Positions 1 through 7,208 of a DNA stretch of 42,634 bases are shown piece by piece. The stretch is from a virus: the IMG/VR virus record IMGVR_UViG_3300035180_003043, positions 1-42,634 of that record; one strand, given 5' to 3'. The notes under the pieces were generated by a model. The model did not search any database and was not told the DNA's origin. It saw only the letters and a list, made by a program, of their open reading frames with translations. Each line of letters starts with the position of its first letter. The first letter of the stretch is position 1. The position numbers and the translations under genes are program-made.

Positions 1-354
1 TAATGAATAATTAACACCAATCCCCCCGCCAGTCATTAAGCCTGCACTGGATTTCTGGAGAATATCTGACCATCCTTCACGACTATCTTCCGCTCGGAAT
101 AAGAAACAGTTATTAACTTGATGTAGTGGGCGCCCCGATGCATAAAGATATCTTCCACCGGGAATAAATTTACGTTCTAGCATAAACTGGTAAATCTGTG
201 CCTGTTCATCCTTAGATAAATATTGACCAGTAACACTGGATACTACACGTTTGCATGTATCTGCCCATGATTCCTGACCATCCTTAGAATATTTTTGAAG
301 ATATATGTCTTGTGAATATTTAGAACCAAATACGTCAAACTCGTCTTTTTTCAT
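1..354 (-). CDS. Ribonucleotide reductase, adenosylcobalamin-dependent (class II), N-terminal part
   Basis: The first 118 residues of a reductase that makes deoxyribonucleotides for phage DNA synthesis; the rest lies beyond the left edge. The reading frame is open from an ATG at 354 to the edge. Visible family features are the stretch FIPGGRYLYASGRPLHQVNN at residues 63-82, the downstream Cys in NNCFLF, and a Gly-rich LMTGGGIGVNYS near residue 110. That combination is typical of B12-dependent enzymes rather than of the NrdA type; the assignment to class II is from memory of the family. The start is supported by an upstream GAAGGGGAA ribosome site. It is the last visible gene of the leftward block, following the RuvC-like gene after a 66-bp gap. 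That gap holds only a weak 5-bp hairpin (about 400-414). Confidence 0.85.
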   Translation of the reverse strand, partial: MKKDEFDVFGSKYSQDIYLQKYSKDGQESWADTCKRVVSSVTGQYLSKDEQAQIYQFMLERKFIPGGRYLYASGRPLHQVNNCFLFRAEDSREGWSDILQKSSAGLMTGGGIGVNYSL

Positions 355-420
355 AATTATGTTTCCCCTTCGATGATGTTGTTTTTCTATTTAATATTAC
401 CACGAAAAGTGGTGATGATT

Positions 421-1014
421 TTAAAAAATATCGGACAAGTTCAGATCTTTTTTCTTCACTGTAAAACTCTTGGTAAAGCCATACCAAGCTATGCAGCAGG
501 CGTCAGCGATGTCATTATCTTTTAATAGTAGTTCTAGGCCAAATTTCTCATTCACCCAGTTAACGCTAAGATGCTTCCAAGTGATTTTACCTTTGGCAGT
601 TTTACGACTGACTTTTTTATTATGGGCACGTTGCTCTGTACTTAATTTAATTCCAAGGGTTCTGCGCCACATAGAAGTATCAACGTAGCTTACCTTGTTT
701 GCAGCACCGTATTCGCGCAACATTTCAAGAACTGCATAATGAACAAATTCCAATTGTTTTTGTGAGGTTCTAAATGAACCGGTATTCGTTTGCTCAATAT
801 AAACATGATCAAACTTAATGATTGCCTCATGAAGAATGATTACCGATTTAATCTGATTAGCTATTTCTTTGGCACGTAGCAATTGATCATAATCAGGAAC
901 TAACTCATAGTTATTGGTACTAGGCGCTTCAATAAATCCATAAATAGGCTTATTATCATCTTCAATAATCGCCCAACCTGTTTTTGTGGATAAATCGAGC
1001 GCCAATACCTTCAT
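421..1014 (-). CDS. RuvC-like Holliday junction resolvase
   Basis: A 197-residue RNase H-fold nuclease expected to cut branched DNA (Holliday junctions) during phage recombination and before packaging. It starts with the RuvC signature LALDLSTKTGWA, giving the first catalytic Asp at residue 7. The second acidic residue is in VYIEQTN (Glu74), and the last pair is in KDNDIADACCIAW (Asp168 and Asp171). Spacing and length fit phage RuvC-like proteins. The ATG lies 2 bases after the stop of the upstream small gene, so translation is probably coupled. The neighbouring SbcC-type gene supports a recombination role. A related RuvC-fold nuclease with another branched substrate cannot be excluded. Confidence 0.85.
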   Translation of the reverse strand: MKVLALDLSTKTGWAIIEDDNKPIYGFIEAPSTNNYELVPDYDQLLRAKEIANQIKSVIILHEAIIKFDHVYIEQTNTGSFRTSQKQLEFVHYAVLEMLREYGAANKVSYVDTSMWRRTLGIKLSTEQRAHNKKVSRKTAKGKITWKHLSVNWVNEKFGLELLLKDNDIADACCIAWYGFTKSFTVKKKDLNLSDIF

Positions 1015-1016
1015 GT

Positions 1017-1316
1017 TTAGGCTAGTTTACCGCGTTCTTTGAGTACTTGAACACTGAGTCCGCGCTTGAGGCGAATTGCCTTCAGGGGATCGGAATAGGT
1101 CTGATTGGCAGTCTTGAGTTCTTCTTTAATGCGTTCCAAGTCAGCATCTGCCTCTTTTGCTGCTTCAATATCAGCTTGATGGGATGCCATCTGAACTAAT
1201 TTCTCTTTTAAAGCTTCATCTGACATAGAGTAAACTTCTGATGCGAAGGTAGCATCAACTGCGTTTACTTTATCCCATAGAGTCGGTGGACCTTTTTTGC
1301 CTTTACCTTTTGCCAT
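1017..1316 (-). CDS. Small charged helical protein, unknown function
   Basis: A 99-residue protein that I do not recognise. It begins with a basic, Lys/Gly-rich tail (MAKGKGKKGPP), then has a long Ala/Glu/Lys-rich part (about residues 30-75) likely to form a coiled coil, and ends with a basic segment. No cysteine motif or membrane segment is seen. The start is well supported: the ribosome site AAAAGGAAAA is formed by the last codons of the gene upstream, whose stop TAA is separated from this ATG by a single T. The two reading frames are therefore likely coupled. It lies directly before the RuvC-like resolvase. Confidence 0.7.
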   Translation of the reverse strand: MAKGKGKKGPPTLWDKVNAVDATFASEVYSMSDEALKEKLVQMASHQADIEAAKEADADLERIKEELKTANQTYSDPLKAIRLKRGLSVQVLKERGKLA

Positions 1317-1317
1317 A

Positions 1318-1554
1318 TTATTTTCCTTTTCCGTTATTATTTTGAATCAAATCTGATACATTGAATGATGTTGAAGCACCCACTGGGGTAACCGAAGTAA
1401 TTCCAGCTGTGTTAGTATATCCAACTGTACTACCGTACAGCATGTCACTTGATATATTGCTTGCCGATCCCCAAGCAGCACCTCTATGGGTACCATTCAG
1501 GGTGAGATATGAAGGGGTCACTGTAAGGTTGTTACCAACCAGTGACCCTACTAA
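1318..1554 (-). CDS. Candidate -1 frameshift extension of the upstream small protein
   Basis: An open frame of 78 codons that continues the 1551-1760 gene in the -1 frame. It has no ATG. The only in-frame candidate initiator is a GTG at 1521, without a good ribosome site and inside the 3' arm of a stable hairpin. The frame is open upstream through the slippery site at 1554-1560, so the simplest reading is translation by frameshifting, giving a product of about 147 residues. The extension is rich in Gly, Ser, Thr and Asn, with no Cys and few charges (for example GTHRGAAWGSASN), as in beta-rich virion modules. Its last codons (Gly-Lys-Gly-Lys) double as the ribosome site of the next gene. It might instead be a separate GTG-started gene. 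Confidence 0.55.
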   Translation of the reverse strand, partial: LVGSLVGNNLTVTPSYLTLNGTHRGAAWGSASNISSDMLYGSTVGYTNTAGITSVTPVGASTSFNVSDLIQNNNGKGK

Positions 1555-1560
1555 AAAGGG
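1515..1560 (-). promoter_or_regulatory. Programmed -1 ribosomal frameshift signal (slippery site plus stem-loop)
   Basis: Read on the minus strand, the end of the 1551-1760 gene is CGC CCT TTT TAG TAG. The heptamer C_CCT_TTT (1560-1554) fits the canonical X_XXY_YYZ slippery pattern. A 5-base spacer follows (TAGTA, containing the 0-frame stop), and then a strong hairpin. The outer stem pairs GGGTCACT (1548-1541) with AGTGACCC (1522-1515); the inner stem pairs GGTTG with CAACC, closed by a GTAA tetraloop (GNRA type), with a 4-base bulge on the 3' side. Spacer length and stem stability are textbook for -1 frameshifting. The shifted frame stays open for 78 codons. Confidence 0.65.
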
Positions 1561-1760
1561 CGTACAATAACCTCAATCAACTCAAGGCGATCAACATATT
1601 GTTCTGGGATTTGACGAGCTACGAGCATTCCCACTTGTTTTTCATCTTTAGCTAAAAGCGTAGTAGGTTTAGTTAAGATTGTGGTCTTGCCAGTTGTTTG
1701 TCCGTCTTTACCGGCTTTTGGGTGCAATAGAATTGCGTATTCAAATAATTTCATTTTCAT
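1551..1760 (-). CDS. Small protein, 0-frame product of a frameshift pair
   Basis: A 69-residue protein starting MKMKLFEYAILLHPKAGKD and ending LIEVIVRPF. I chose the ATG at 1760 because it follows AGAAGGAAACGAAATT, a clear ribosome site; a longer frame to 1823 would overlap the upstream gene without one. The pattern (an N-terminal strand, a basic linker, then a central LLAKDEKQVGMLVARQIPEQ helix and a last beta strand) suggests a compact alpha/beta fold. I recall similar small phage proteins ending in VRPF but cannot name a function. Two stop codons in a row follow, directly on a slippery sequence and before a hairpin, so some ribosomes may shift frame and make a longer form. Confidence 0.75.
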   Translation of the reverse strand: MKMKLFEYAILLHPKAGKDGQTTGKTTILTKPTTLLAKDEKQVGMLVARQIPEQYVDRLELIEVIVRPF

Positions 1761-1782
1761 AATTTCGTTTCCTTCTGATCTA

Positions 1783-2208
1783 TTATACCATGTAATTTTG
1801 ATAATTCGTCCAAAGAGTGTCAATAATGGTCATTTTATTTGAAATCATTGTGCAAGTAGACATTTTCATGAATTTACCGACGTTCTTAGTTCGCAGATCA
1901 TCCATAAACTGGATTAATTCTTGATACCCCATAGAAGACGTCTTAACGCTGGATGGCGGAAATTTATTTTTATGAGCCACATAGTTCGCGTAAAACTCGG
2001 CTTCATCTCGATCAATGAAAGCTCTGTAAGTAAAAACTTGATTCTCATCCATCTCGTAACATAAAGCGGTTTTACCGGCAGCTTGTAAAAAAACTAAGTA
2101 TAATGAGCCATTTTCATGAAGAACGTCGAAATACTCCGTTAAAAGTTCTCTAGACGGTGGAACTTTGATAAATTCGTTACGCTTTGATAAAACTGCATTT
2201 TCCATCAT
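1783..2208 (-). CDS. Hypothetical protein overlapping the SbcC-like gene
   Basis: A 141-residue protein with no recognised domain. It is mixed alpha/beta with an aromatic-rich central part (SLYLVFLQAAGKTALCYEMD, then a YRAFIDRDEAEFYANYV helix) and a Met-rich C-terminal third. The start overlaps the end of the SbcC-like gene by 32 bases, and the ATGATG at 2208 follows GAGGT, so it is probably translationally coupled to that gene. The tight overlap suggests a job in the same recombination and replication module, but this is only position-based. Confidence 0.7.
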   Translation of the reverse strand: MMENAVLSKRNEFIKVPPSRELLTEYFDVLHENGSLYLVFLQAAGKTALCYEMDENQVFTYRAFIDRDEAEFYANYVAHKNKFPPSSVKTSSMGYQELIQFMDDLRTKNVGKFMKMSTCTMISNKMTIIDTLWTNYQNYMV

Positions 2209-3886
2209 ATGTTACCTCAATCACGTTGTCAAAACTTTCCTTGATTTCGGTCGAATGATCGATTATAATCAAAGTCCCGCTTATTTTTGGCTTCAAAGCT
2301 TCAATTGCTGCACGTTTAGACTCAACATCTAGCCCATCCATGCCTTCGTCTAATATCATCCACCCTAATGGAGATCCAGTGCGTCGCTTCACTACTTCGG
2401 CAATCGCTAAATCAACGCAAAGTTCGATCGCACATTGCTGCCCACCGCTTAAACTTTTACGCGAAATGATTTCAGATTGGCGATAAAGATTAATAGCTAT
2501 GTTCTTCTTAATACTACCACCCTTAGTGATCGAATTAGATTCAAATTTCAAATAAATATGATTCACATTTTCAAATGAAGTCATGAAATCGTTTGTCTTT
2601 TGCTCGATTTCGGCTAAAACATTACTAAAAATTACGGACATGAAGCCAGATTTACTAAAAATATTCGCAATATGCTTCTGTTTTTCTAGTAATTGGCTTG
2701 ATGCAATCAGCTTGGATTTTATTTCCGCTTGTTTCGAGATGTTTGCCTCATGTGTGCGTAGTCCATTTTCTTCTGACTGCAATACTTGTATAGCCATAGA
2801 CAATACTTGCTGGGTTCTGGACACCTCTTGGCCGATATTCGACAGCTGGGTATTCTTTTGTGCTAAGTTTAGTTCCAATTCTGGCAATCTATCAATTTCT
2901 AGCTGCACTTTTGGGATCATATCAATTAATGCCTGACGCCTTGCCAATAATTGACCCCCTTCTGTTTGTTTTTGCTCTAGTAAAAGGGAATTGTTGTCCC
3001 ATTTTTGATTACATGTAAAACATTTTTGCTCGTTCAAGTGGTTAATCTCGCTAGCCAATGACGTTAATTTCGATGTAATGCTAGATACTTCACTAGAATA
3101 TAAAACAAGGTCTCTTTGGAATCCGCGAAGCTTGTTTATTTCATTTTTACTGTTATTGATCTCAAAAATTAATGATTCTGGCACTTGATTGTTTAATTTT
3201 GCTGCGTCGTATTTAATCTGCGCATCAGCCACTTGAGTTTTTGCTGCGGCAATGAACTCTGAGCGATCCTGAGACATATTTATGATATCACTTACGGCGG
3301 TATATGAAGATTTAAATCCTTCGGTTAATCTTTCGGTGTTTTTTAAATCTAATTCAGCTTTTTCACACGCCTTTTCTAGATCGTCCAGTCCTAACACGCT
3401 ACTAAGGAAATCTTTTTTGTATTGATCATTTGAATTAACGAATCGACCAAAACTTCGTTGTGATCTATAAGTCAGAGCTTCTACAATATTTAATGGAGTT
3501 TTTAATAATTCAACTAGCTTTTCTTCCGCAGCAACAGATTGCGACACATATGGCACACCATTAATAATAAGAGAGAGTTTGGGCGTCCTGCAAATAATAA
3601 ATTCATTTGTGCCGTCAGATAATGTCAACTTAACGGACATTTTATCACTATCCCAGTTTTTTAATTCCGTTGCAGGTAGATCACAGAATCCAAGAGCAAA
3701 AGCTATTGCTTGAACAATGCTAGATTTACCGGTACCAGAAGTTACAGCACAGTCGGTGCGTTTACCGGTTAATAAAATTGTAGTAGCGGAAAATTCGATA
3801 GATGTATAATGCTTAAATGAACGAAAACCTTCTAGCTCTAACCTAACTGGACGAAGAGTCGTATTATTTTTAAGATTCTGTATCAT
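2177..3886 (-). CDS. SbcC/Rad50-like recombination nuclease ATPase subunit (T4 gp46 type)
   Basis: An SMC-like ATPase of 569 residues that should pair with the SbcD/Mre11-like protein at 9934-10938 to process DNA ends in recombination. Order of features: N-terminal strand RLELEGFRSF, a stretched Walker A loop from Gly41 to Ser55 (ending TSGTGKSS), a long coiled coil, a zinc-hook CxxC (CFTC, about residues 289-292), a second coil, the ABC signature LSGGQQ (about 478), Walker B WMILDEGMDGLD (about 507-518) and the His switch IIIDHS. A longer start at 3934 is possible, but it lacks a ribosome site and overlaps the upstream gene more. It is shorter than E. coli SbcC, like the T4 protein. Confidence 0.9.
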   Translation of the reverse strand: MIQNLKNNTTLRPVRLELEGFRSFKHYTSIEFSATTILLTGKRTDCAVTSGTGKSSIVQAIAFALGFCDLPATELKNWDSDKMSVKLTLSDGTNEFIICRTPKLSLIINGVPYVSQSVAAEEKLVELLKTPLNIVEALTYRSQRSFGRFVNSNDQYKKDFLSSVLGLDDLEKACEKAELDLKNTERLTEGFKSSYTAVSDIINMSQDRSEFIAAAKTQVADAQIKYDAAKLNNQVPESLIFEINNSKNEINKLRGFQRDLVLYSSEVSSITSKLTSLASEINHLNEQKCFTCNQKWDNNSLLLEQKQTEGGQLLARRQALIDMIPKVQLEIDRLPELELNLAQKNTQLSNIGQEVSRTQQVLSMAIQVLQSEENGLRTHEANISKQAEIKSKLIASSQLLEKQKHIANIFSKSGFMSVIFSNVLAEIEQKTNDFMTSFENVNHIYLKFESNSITKGGSIKKNIAINLYRQSEIISRKSLSGGQQCAIELCVDLAIAEVVKRRTGSPLGWMILDEGMDGLDVESKRAAIEALKPKISGTLIIIDHSTEIKESFDNVIEVTYDGKCSFIKA

Positions 3887-4127
3887 CTGAAGTCTCAGGG
3901 GTAAATTTATCTGAATCTTGCTGGTCAATCTCATTAATATCTGACAATCGTTCTACAGCTCTGGCCATTAGACCGTTATCTAATCTGTCTACTACCCGAA
4001 CAGTCCCTGACTTAAATACATTTGGACAAGTAGCACCGCATTTATCACATTTCCATGTTTTTAATCGGGTACCAGCTAAAATGCCAAAAGCTCCATGATC
4101 GGGACATTCATAAGTAAATATTGGCAT
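3870..4127 (-). CDS. FmdB-like zinc-ribbon protein
   Basis: An 85-residue protein opening MPIFTYECPDHGAFG, the standard start of the FmdB family of small zinc-ribbon proteins ('putative regulatory protein'). One zinc half-site is Cys8 and His11 (CPDH in place of CxxC); the other is CDKC. The second half is acidic and probably disordered (ends ETSDDTES). It sits between the GroEL-like and SbcC-like genes and overlaps the latter by 17 bases. The family has no settled biochemical role; in phages it may bind nucleic acid or a replication partner. Confidence 0.7.
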   Translation of the reverse strand: MPIFTYECPDHGAFGILAGTRLKTWKCDKCGATCPNVFKSGTVRVVDRLDNGLMARAVERLSDINEIDQQDSDKFTPETSDDTES

Positions 4128-4128
4128 A

Positions 4129-5898
4129 TTAGTTCACCGAACCTCTATCACCAACAGCCATTTCGTACTTACGAATCGCGTGAGCTTCTTTCGCATCTTC
4201 CTCGGTATTGCGCCCAAAAGCGATAACTCCGCCAATTGTCCCTAGAAGGGAAGCGATTGATAAACTATTACGAATTGCCTCCACCACAGCAGGAACGGAA
4301 TCAAGTAATTCATGTTTTGGAACCCATTTCTCTTCCGAAATATCGAAAGCTTCATTTTCATTTTTAAGCATAGATACTAGCTGTAATTCAGTATCTGCTG
4401 CATTATATCCATAATTCTTATAAATTGCACGAACTGGTTCAAGTAAAGCATCAGACAATGCAAGCATAGCCAATCTTGCAACGTTACCATACGCGGTTGA
4501 TGTGCTCATGCCCAATAATTCAGAAGACAGCTTAACTAATACGAACCCACCACCGGGACATGCTCCACTTTTAATTGCGCCACGAATAGCCATCCAAGCA
4601 TCTTCAGCGCGGTCTCTTTTTTCTCTAGTTTCACCTTGAGAAGAACCGTAAATATTTAAACGCGCAATGCCGCTAGTAAGTTTTCCAATACGAACAGGGA
4701 TAACTCGTTTTTCGTATTCAGATTCAGCTTTGGATAGCTGAGCCTTTAATTCATCAACACGCATTTGAATTGCTTCCAAGTCTTCTTTGGCAACAATAGA
4801 AGTCTTAAATCTCGATGCCTCAAAAGAAATCACTTTATTGTTTCTGTAGATAGATTCAGCGTTTACATCTGCAAATGGGCGATCAATCGGATTAAATACC
4901 GGACACCCAGTATAAGCTTGCATGTCGTACAGTGTTTGAGTAGAGTGGTTTCTTAAACCATTCTGCTCAGTAGCAACTGGGTATAACTTAACGTCAGATT
5001 TCCCGTTATTCCAGTTAAAGTGTAATGAACCAAGCACAGAATCATTAAATCCATGGGCTACAAGAGCTATTGCAATTGGCTGATTATTTTCTCTGGCGTA
5101 GTTCGCTAGCACATCAATACCTGTGGTAATTTGACTCAGATCATTGATAATACCGTCATATAAAACAATGATTGGTTTATCCATTTTTACGGCAGTGCCG
5201 CCACGATCATTCACAAACCCGTTACTAAAATTACGACAAGACTCTTCATGGCCAGTTTCTACAGTGTAGCCATGGATTCTTTCAACTTTATATTGTGAAC
5301 CTTCGGTACCATCTCCGCGTTCTACGATGGTCATGTTTCCTTCATCGCCAACAACATTGAAGGCTTCAATTACTGCATCCGCTAAAGCTTCATCACCATT
5401 GCCAGATAGAATTGCAACACGTCTTAGAATTGATTCATTATTGGCATCAATAGAGTGGGATTTAACCTTTTGCTCAATAAACGGCATCAGTTTCTGTAAC
5501 TCCCGCACTATTCTTTGGGGGCTCAATTTACTATTAGTTTTAATGATATGATTTACATGCCTCGTAATGGCCGCAGAAAGGATTGTAGCGGTGGTAGTCC
5601 CATCGCCAGCGTCAATGGCAGTTCGCCCCGCTGCGTCACGCGCAGCCTCTAGAATAAGCTGTTGGATAGAGTCTTGATAGCCAAGATTACGGATCACTGT
5701 AACGCCATCTTTGGTGATGATGGGTTTCATTCCGATTTCTGCTCGCTCAATGAGTACTTGTCGCCCACCGGGCCCTAATGTATGGCCAGCCATTTCGGCC
5801 ATATTATCCAATGTGCGTATAACGACATCATCCAGACTGTCTGAGGCTGGTAACATAATTTTTGCTGCTGATTTAGGCTTCATTGCTTGAAAAGACAT
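4129..5898 (-). CDS. Phage GroEL-like chaperonin (Cpn60)
   Basis: A 589-residue type I chaperonin, about 40 longer than bacterial GroEL, expected to fold phage proteins in an ATP-driven ring. ATP-site motifs are intact: TLGPGGRQVLI (residues 40-50), ITKDGVTVIRNL (61-72) and DAGDGTTTATIL (96-107, with the key DGTTT). The catalytic region RAEDAWMAIRGAIKSG followed by CPGGGF matches GroEL around Asp398. The C-terminus ends in a charged tail rather than the usual Gly-Gly-Met repeats. The apical domain is divergent. The start ATG follows GGAG. A GroES-like partner is encoded at 9654-9944, on the other side of the divergent region. It may be specialised for capsid proteins, as T4 gp31 adapts host GroEL, but that is inference. 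Confidence 0.93.
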   Translation of the reverse strand: MSFQAMKPKSAAKIMLPASDSLDDVVIRTLDNMAEMAGHTLGPGGRQVLIERAEIGMKPIITKDGVTVIRNLGYQDSIQQLILEAARDAAGRTAIDAGDGTTTATILSAAITRHVNHIIKTNSKLSPQRIVRELQKLMPFIEQKVKSHSIDANNESILRRVAILSGNGDEALADAVIEAFNVVGDEGNMTIVERGDGTEGSQYKVERIHGYTVETGHEESCRNFSNGFVNDRGGTAVKMDKPIIVLYDGIINDLSQITTGIDVLANYARENNQPIAIALVAHGFNDSVLGSLHFNWNNGKSDVKLYPVATEQNGLRNHSTQTLYDMQAYTGCPVFNPIDRPFADVNAESIYRNNKVISFEASRFKTSIVAKEDLEAIQMRVDELKAQLSKAESEYEKRVIPVRIGKLTSGIARLNIYGSSQGETREKRDRAEDAWMAIRGAIKSGACPGGGFVLVKLSSELLGMSTSTAYGNVARLAMLALSDALLEPVRAIYKNYGYNAADTELQLVSMLKNENEAFDISEEKWVPKHELLDSVPAVVEAIRNSLSIASLLGTIGGVIAFGRNTEEDAKEAHAIRKYEMAVGDRGSVN

Positions 5899-5928
5899 TT
5901 GTGATTCTCCAGTACTATACTACCATAA

Positions 5929-7014
5929 CTATCCGTGCTGTCTGAGCATTTTAATATATAATCTCGATTGCCAGTCAGGGTCGCTCTTATCAATATAGTT
6001 TTTATCGGATTTGTTAATAAGCTCAGGCTTGTTGAAATACATTACCTGCTCGTCTGGTAAGCATTCAATATCGGTATTGATATAGTATTGTGTTCCTAAT
6101 ATGTCAAGACCTTCTTTGTCACCAATTTCTGCCTTTAATTTCAATTGCTTATACATATCCTTCACTTCGAAATCATAAATCAACGGATGAGTATCGGATT
6201 GTTCTGACACATATTGATCATAAAGATTTGCAAACGGATTCGGGGTTTCAATCTCTTCGAGTGATAAAGGCGATGGTATCATTCCCGCTTTGTAGCCTTC
6301 TTCCAATCCCATCCCAATCGCATAGCAATTTTTCATCGCTTTGATTCGAGCTTCTTCACTGCGACCTAATTTTTCTAGTACAGAGTTTTGTATCACTTCA
6401 GGTCTATTTAATCTTGAATATTCAAATACATTCAATGGTATGGCATCGAAATTAATAGTTTCTGTAGGTGGCCTAAAGTCAAATCTGAAAGGCTTATTTT
6501 TACGAGAATTAGGATTAACTTTAACCGCCGGAACCGTATAACCATTTTTTGCTATGATTCTGTGACAACGAATAATGCGAAAGGTTAAACGTTTCTTAAG
6601 AGTCGTCAATACCACTTTTTCACCTTTATCATCAACCATCATTTCCAGTGTTTCTGGATCTCTTTGAATTATTGGTGTATGTCGAATACCGTCATGATAT
6701 TCGGTAGTTATAAACCCCTGCTTTTCTAGCTGGGCAATATATGTTGTAATTTGTCTTGCGCTTACGCCGATTAGCTTAGCCAAGTCTGCATTCTTAAATA
6801 CACAATCACCTTTTCGCTCCCACGCACGAACCTCAAGTAACTGTAAACATTTATTCAGATTATTATTACGCTTCCCTCGCTTATTAAAATGAACGCGACG
6901 ATACGGAACGTAATTAATTGTATTAAAGGCAACATGACGCTCGACTTCGGTTAAGCCGCGTATCTTACGTTTATAAGGAACCTCTTCAATTTTCTTACTC
7001 ATACTCATAATCAT
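5929..7014 (-). CDS. DNA-binding protein with helix-turn-helix (winged-helix type)
   Basis: A 361-residue protein, first gene of the leftward block. Residues about 60-105 hold a helix-turn-helix: FKNADLAKLIGVSARQITTY followed by IAQLEKQGFITTEYHDG, which reads like a MarR/replication-initiator winged helix with its wing. The N-terminus is very basic. The C-terminal two thirds are not recognised. Three in-frame ATG codons lie close together (7014, 7008, 7002), and a TGG-TAGTAT extended -10-like sequence overlaps the first, so the true start may be one of the later two. Being beside an AT-rich inverted repeat, it could be the regulator of that region or a replication initiator. Confidence 0.7.
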   Translation of the reverse strand: MIMSMSKKIEEVPYKRKIRGLTEVERHVAFNTINYVPYRRVHFNKRGKRNNNLNKCLQLLEVRAWERKGDCVFKNADLAKLIGVSARQITTYIAQLEKQGFITTEYHDGIRHTPIIQRDPETLEMMVDDKGEKVVLTTLKKRLTFRIIRCHRIIAKNGYTVPAVKVNPNSRKNKPFRFDFRPPTETINFDAIPLNVFEYSRLNRPEVIQNSVLEKLGRSEEARIKAMKNCYAIGMGLEEGYKAGMIPSPLSLEEIETPNPFANLYDQYVSEQSDTHPLIYDFEVKDMYKQLKLKAEIGDKEGLDILGTQYYINTDIECLPDEQVMYFNKPELINKSDKNYIDKSDPDWQSRLYIKMLRQHG

Positions 7015-7208
7015 ACTACCATAGAAAATAATTCTTCTACCAATAAGGATTAAACTATTATTATATTATATATTATAAAGAAAGAATGGTATATTAAATC
7101 CTTATTCATAGAACAATTATTTATTTAAAAGAGCCAATTATCCTAAAAAGCGAAGTAATCTCAGGTTCCGCCCCAATTAATGTTGTTTTTATGGTACTAT
7201 TAATGTAG
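7015..7208. promoter_or_regulatory. Divergent AT-rich control region
   Basis: This is where the leftward and rightward blocks part. The central part (about 7051-7095) is almost pure A/T with TATATTATAAT-like strings. A TGG-TACTAT extended -10-like site at 7192-7200 lies 9 bases before the helicase ATG, and a TGG-TAGTAT site on the minus strand touches the start of the winged-helix gene; no good -35 is seen for either. The make-up fits a pair of promoters, an operator or a replication origin. Confidence 0.5.
7042..7106. repeat. Inverted repeat flanking an AT-rich core
   Basis: AATAAGGATT at 7042-7051 is repeated perfectly in reverse as AATCCTTATT at 7097-7106, 45 bases apart, around an almost pure A/T core. 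The spacing is too wide for a simple hairpin but suits two protein-binding half-sites or a melting region. The neighbouring winged-helix protein is the obvious candidate ligand (inference). Confidence 0.6.

Noticed and set aside
1515-1548. Hairpin as a transcription terminator
   Set aside because: No T-run follows on either strand, and genes on the same strand continue directly downstream; frameshift stimulation explains it better.
1361-1570. Plus-strand frame of 69 codons
   Set aside because: Antisense to the frameshift region; no ribosome site, and it would be the only plus-strand gene in a wholly leftward block.
3887-3934. Longer start for the SbcC-like protein
   Set aside because: No ribosome site and a larger overlap with the FmdB-like gene; the fold begins a few residues after Met at 3886.
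1-7014. Host chromosomal DNA (GroEL, ribonucleotide reductase, FmdB-like genes)
   Set aside because: They are interleaved with phage-type SbcC and RuvC genes and run into the terminase, portal and capsid genes with the same gene density and base use.
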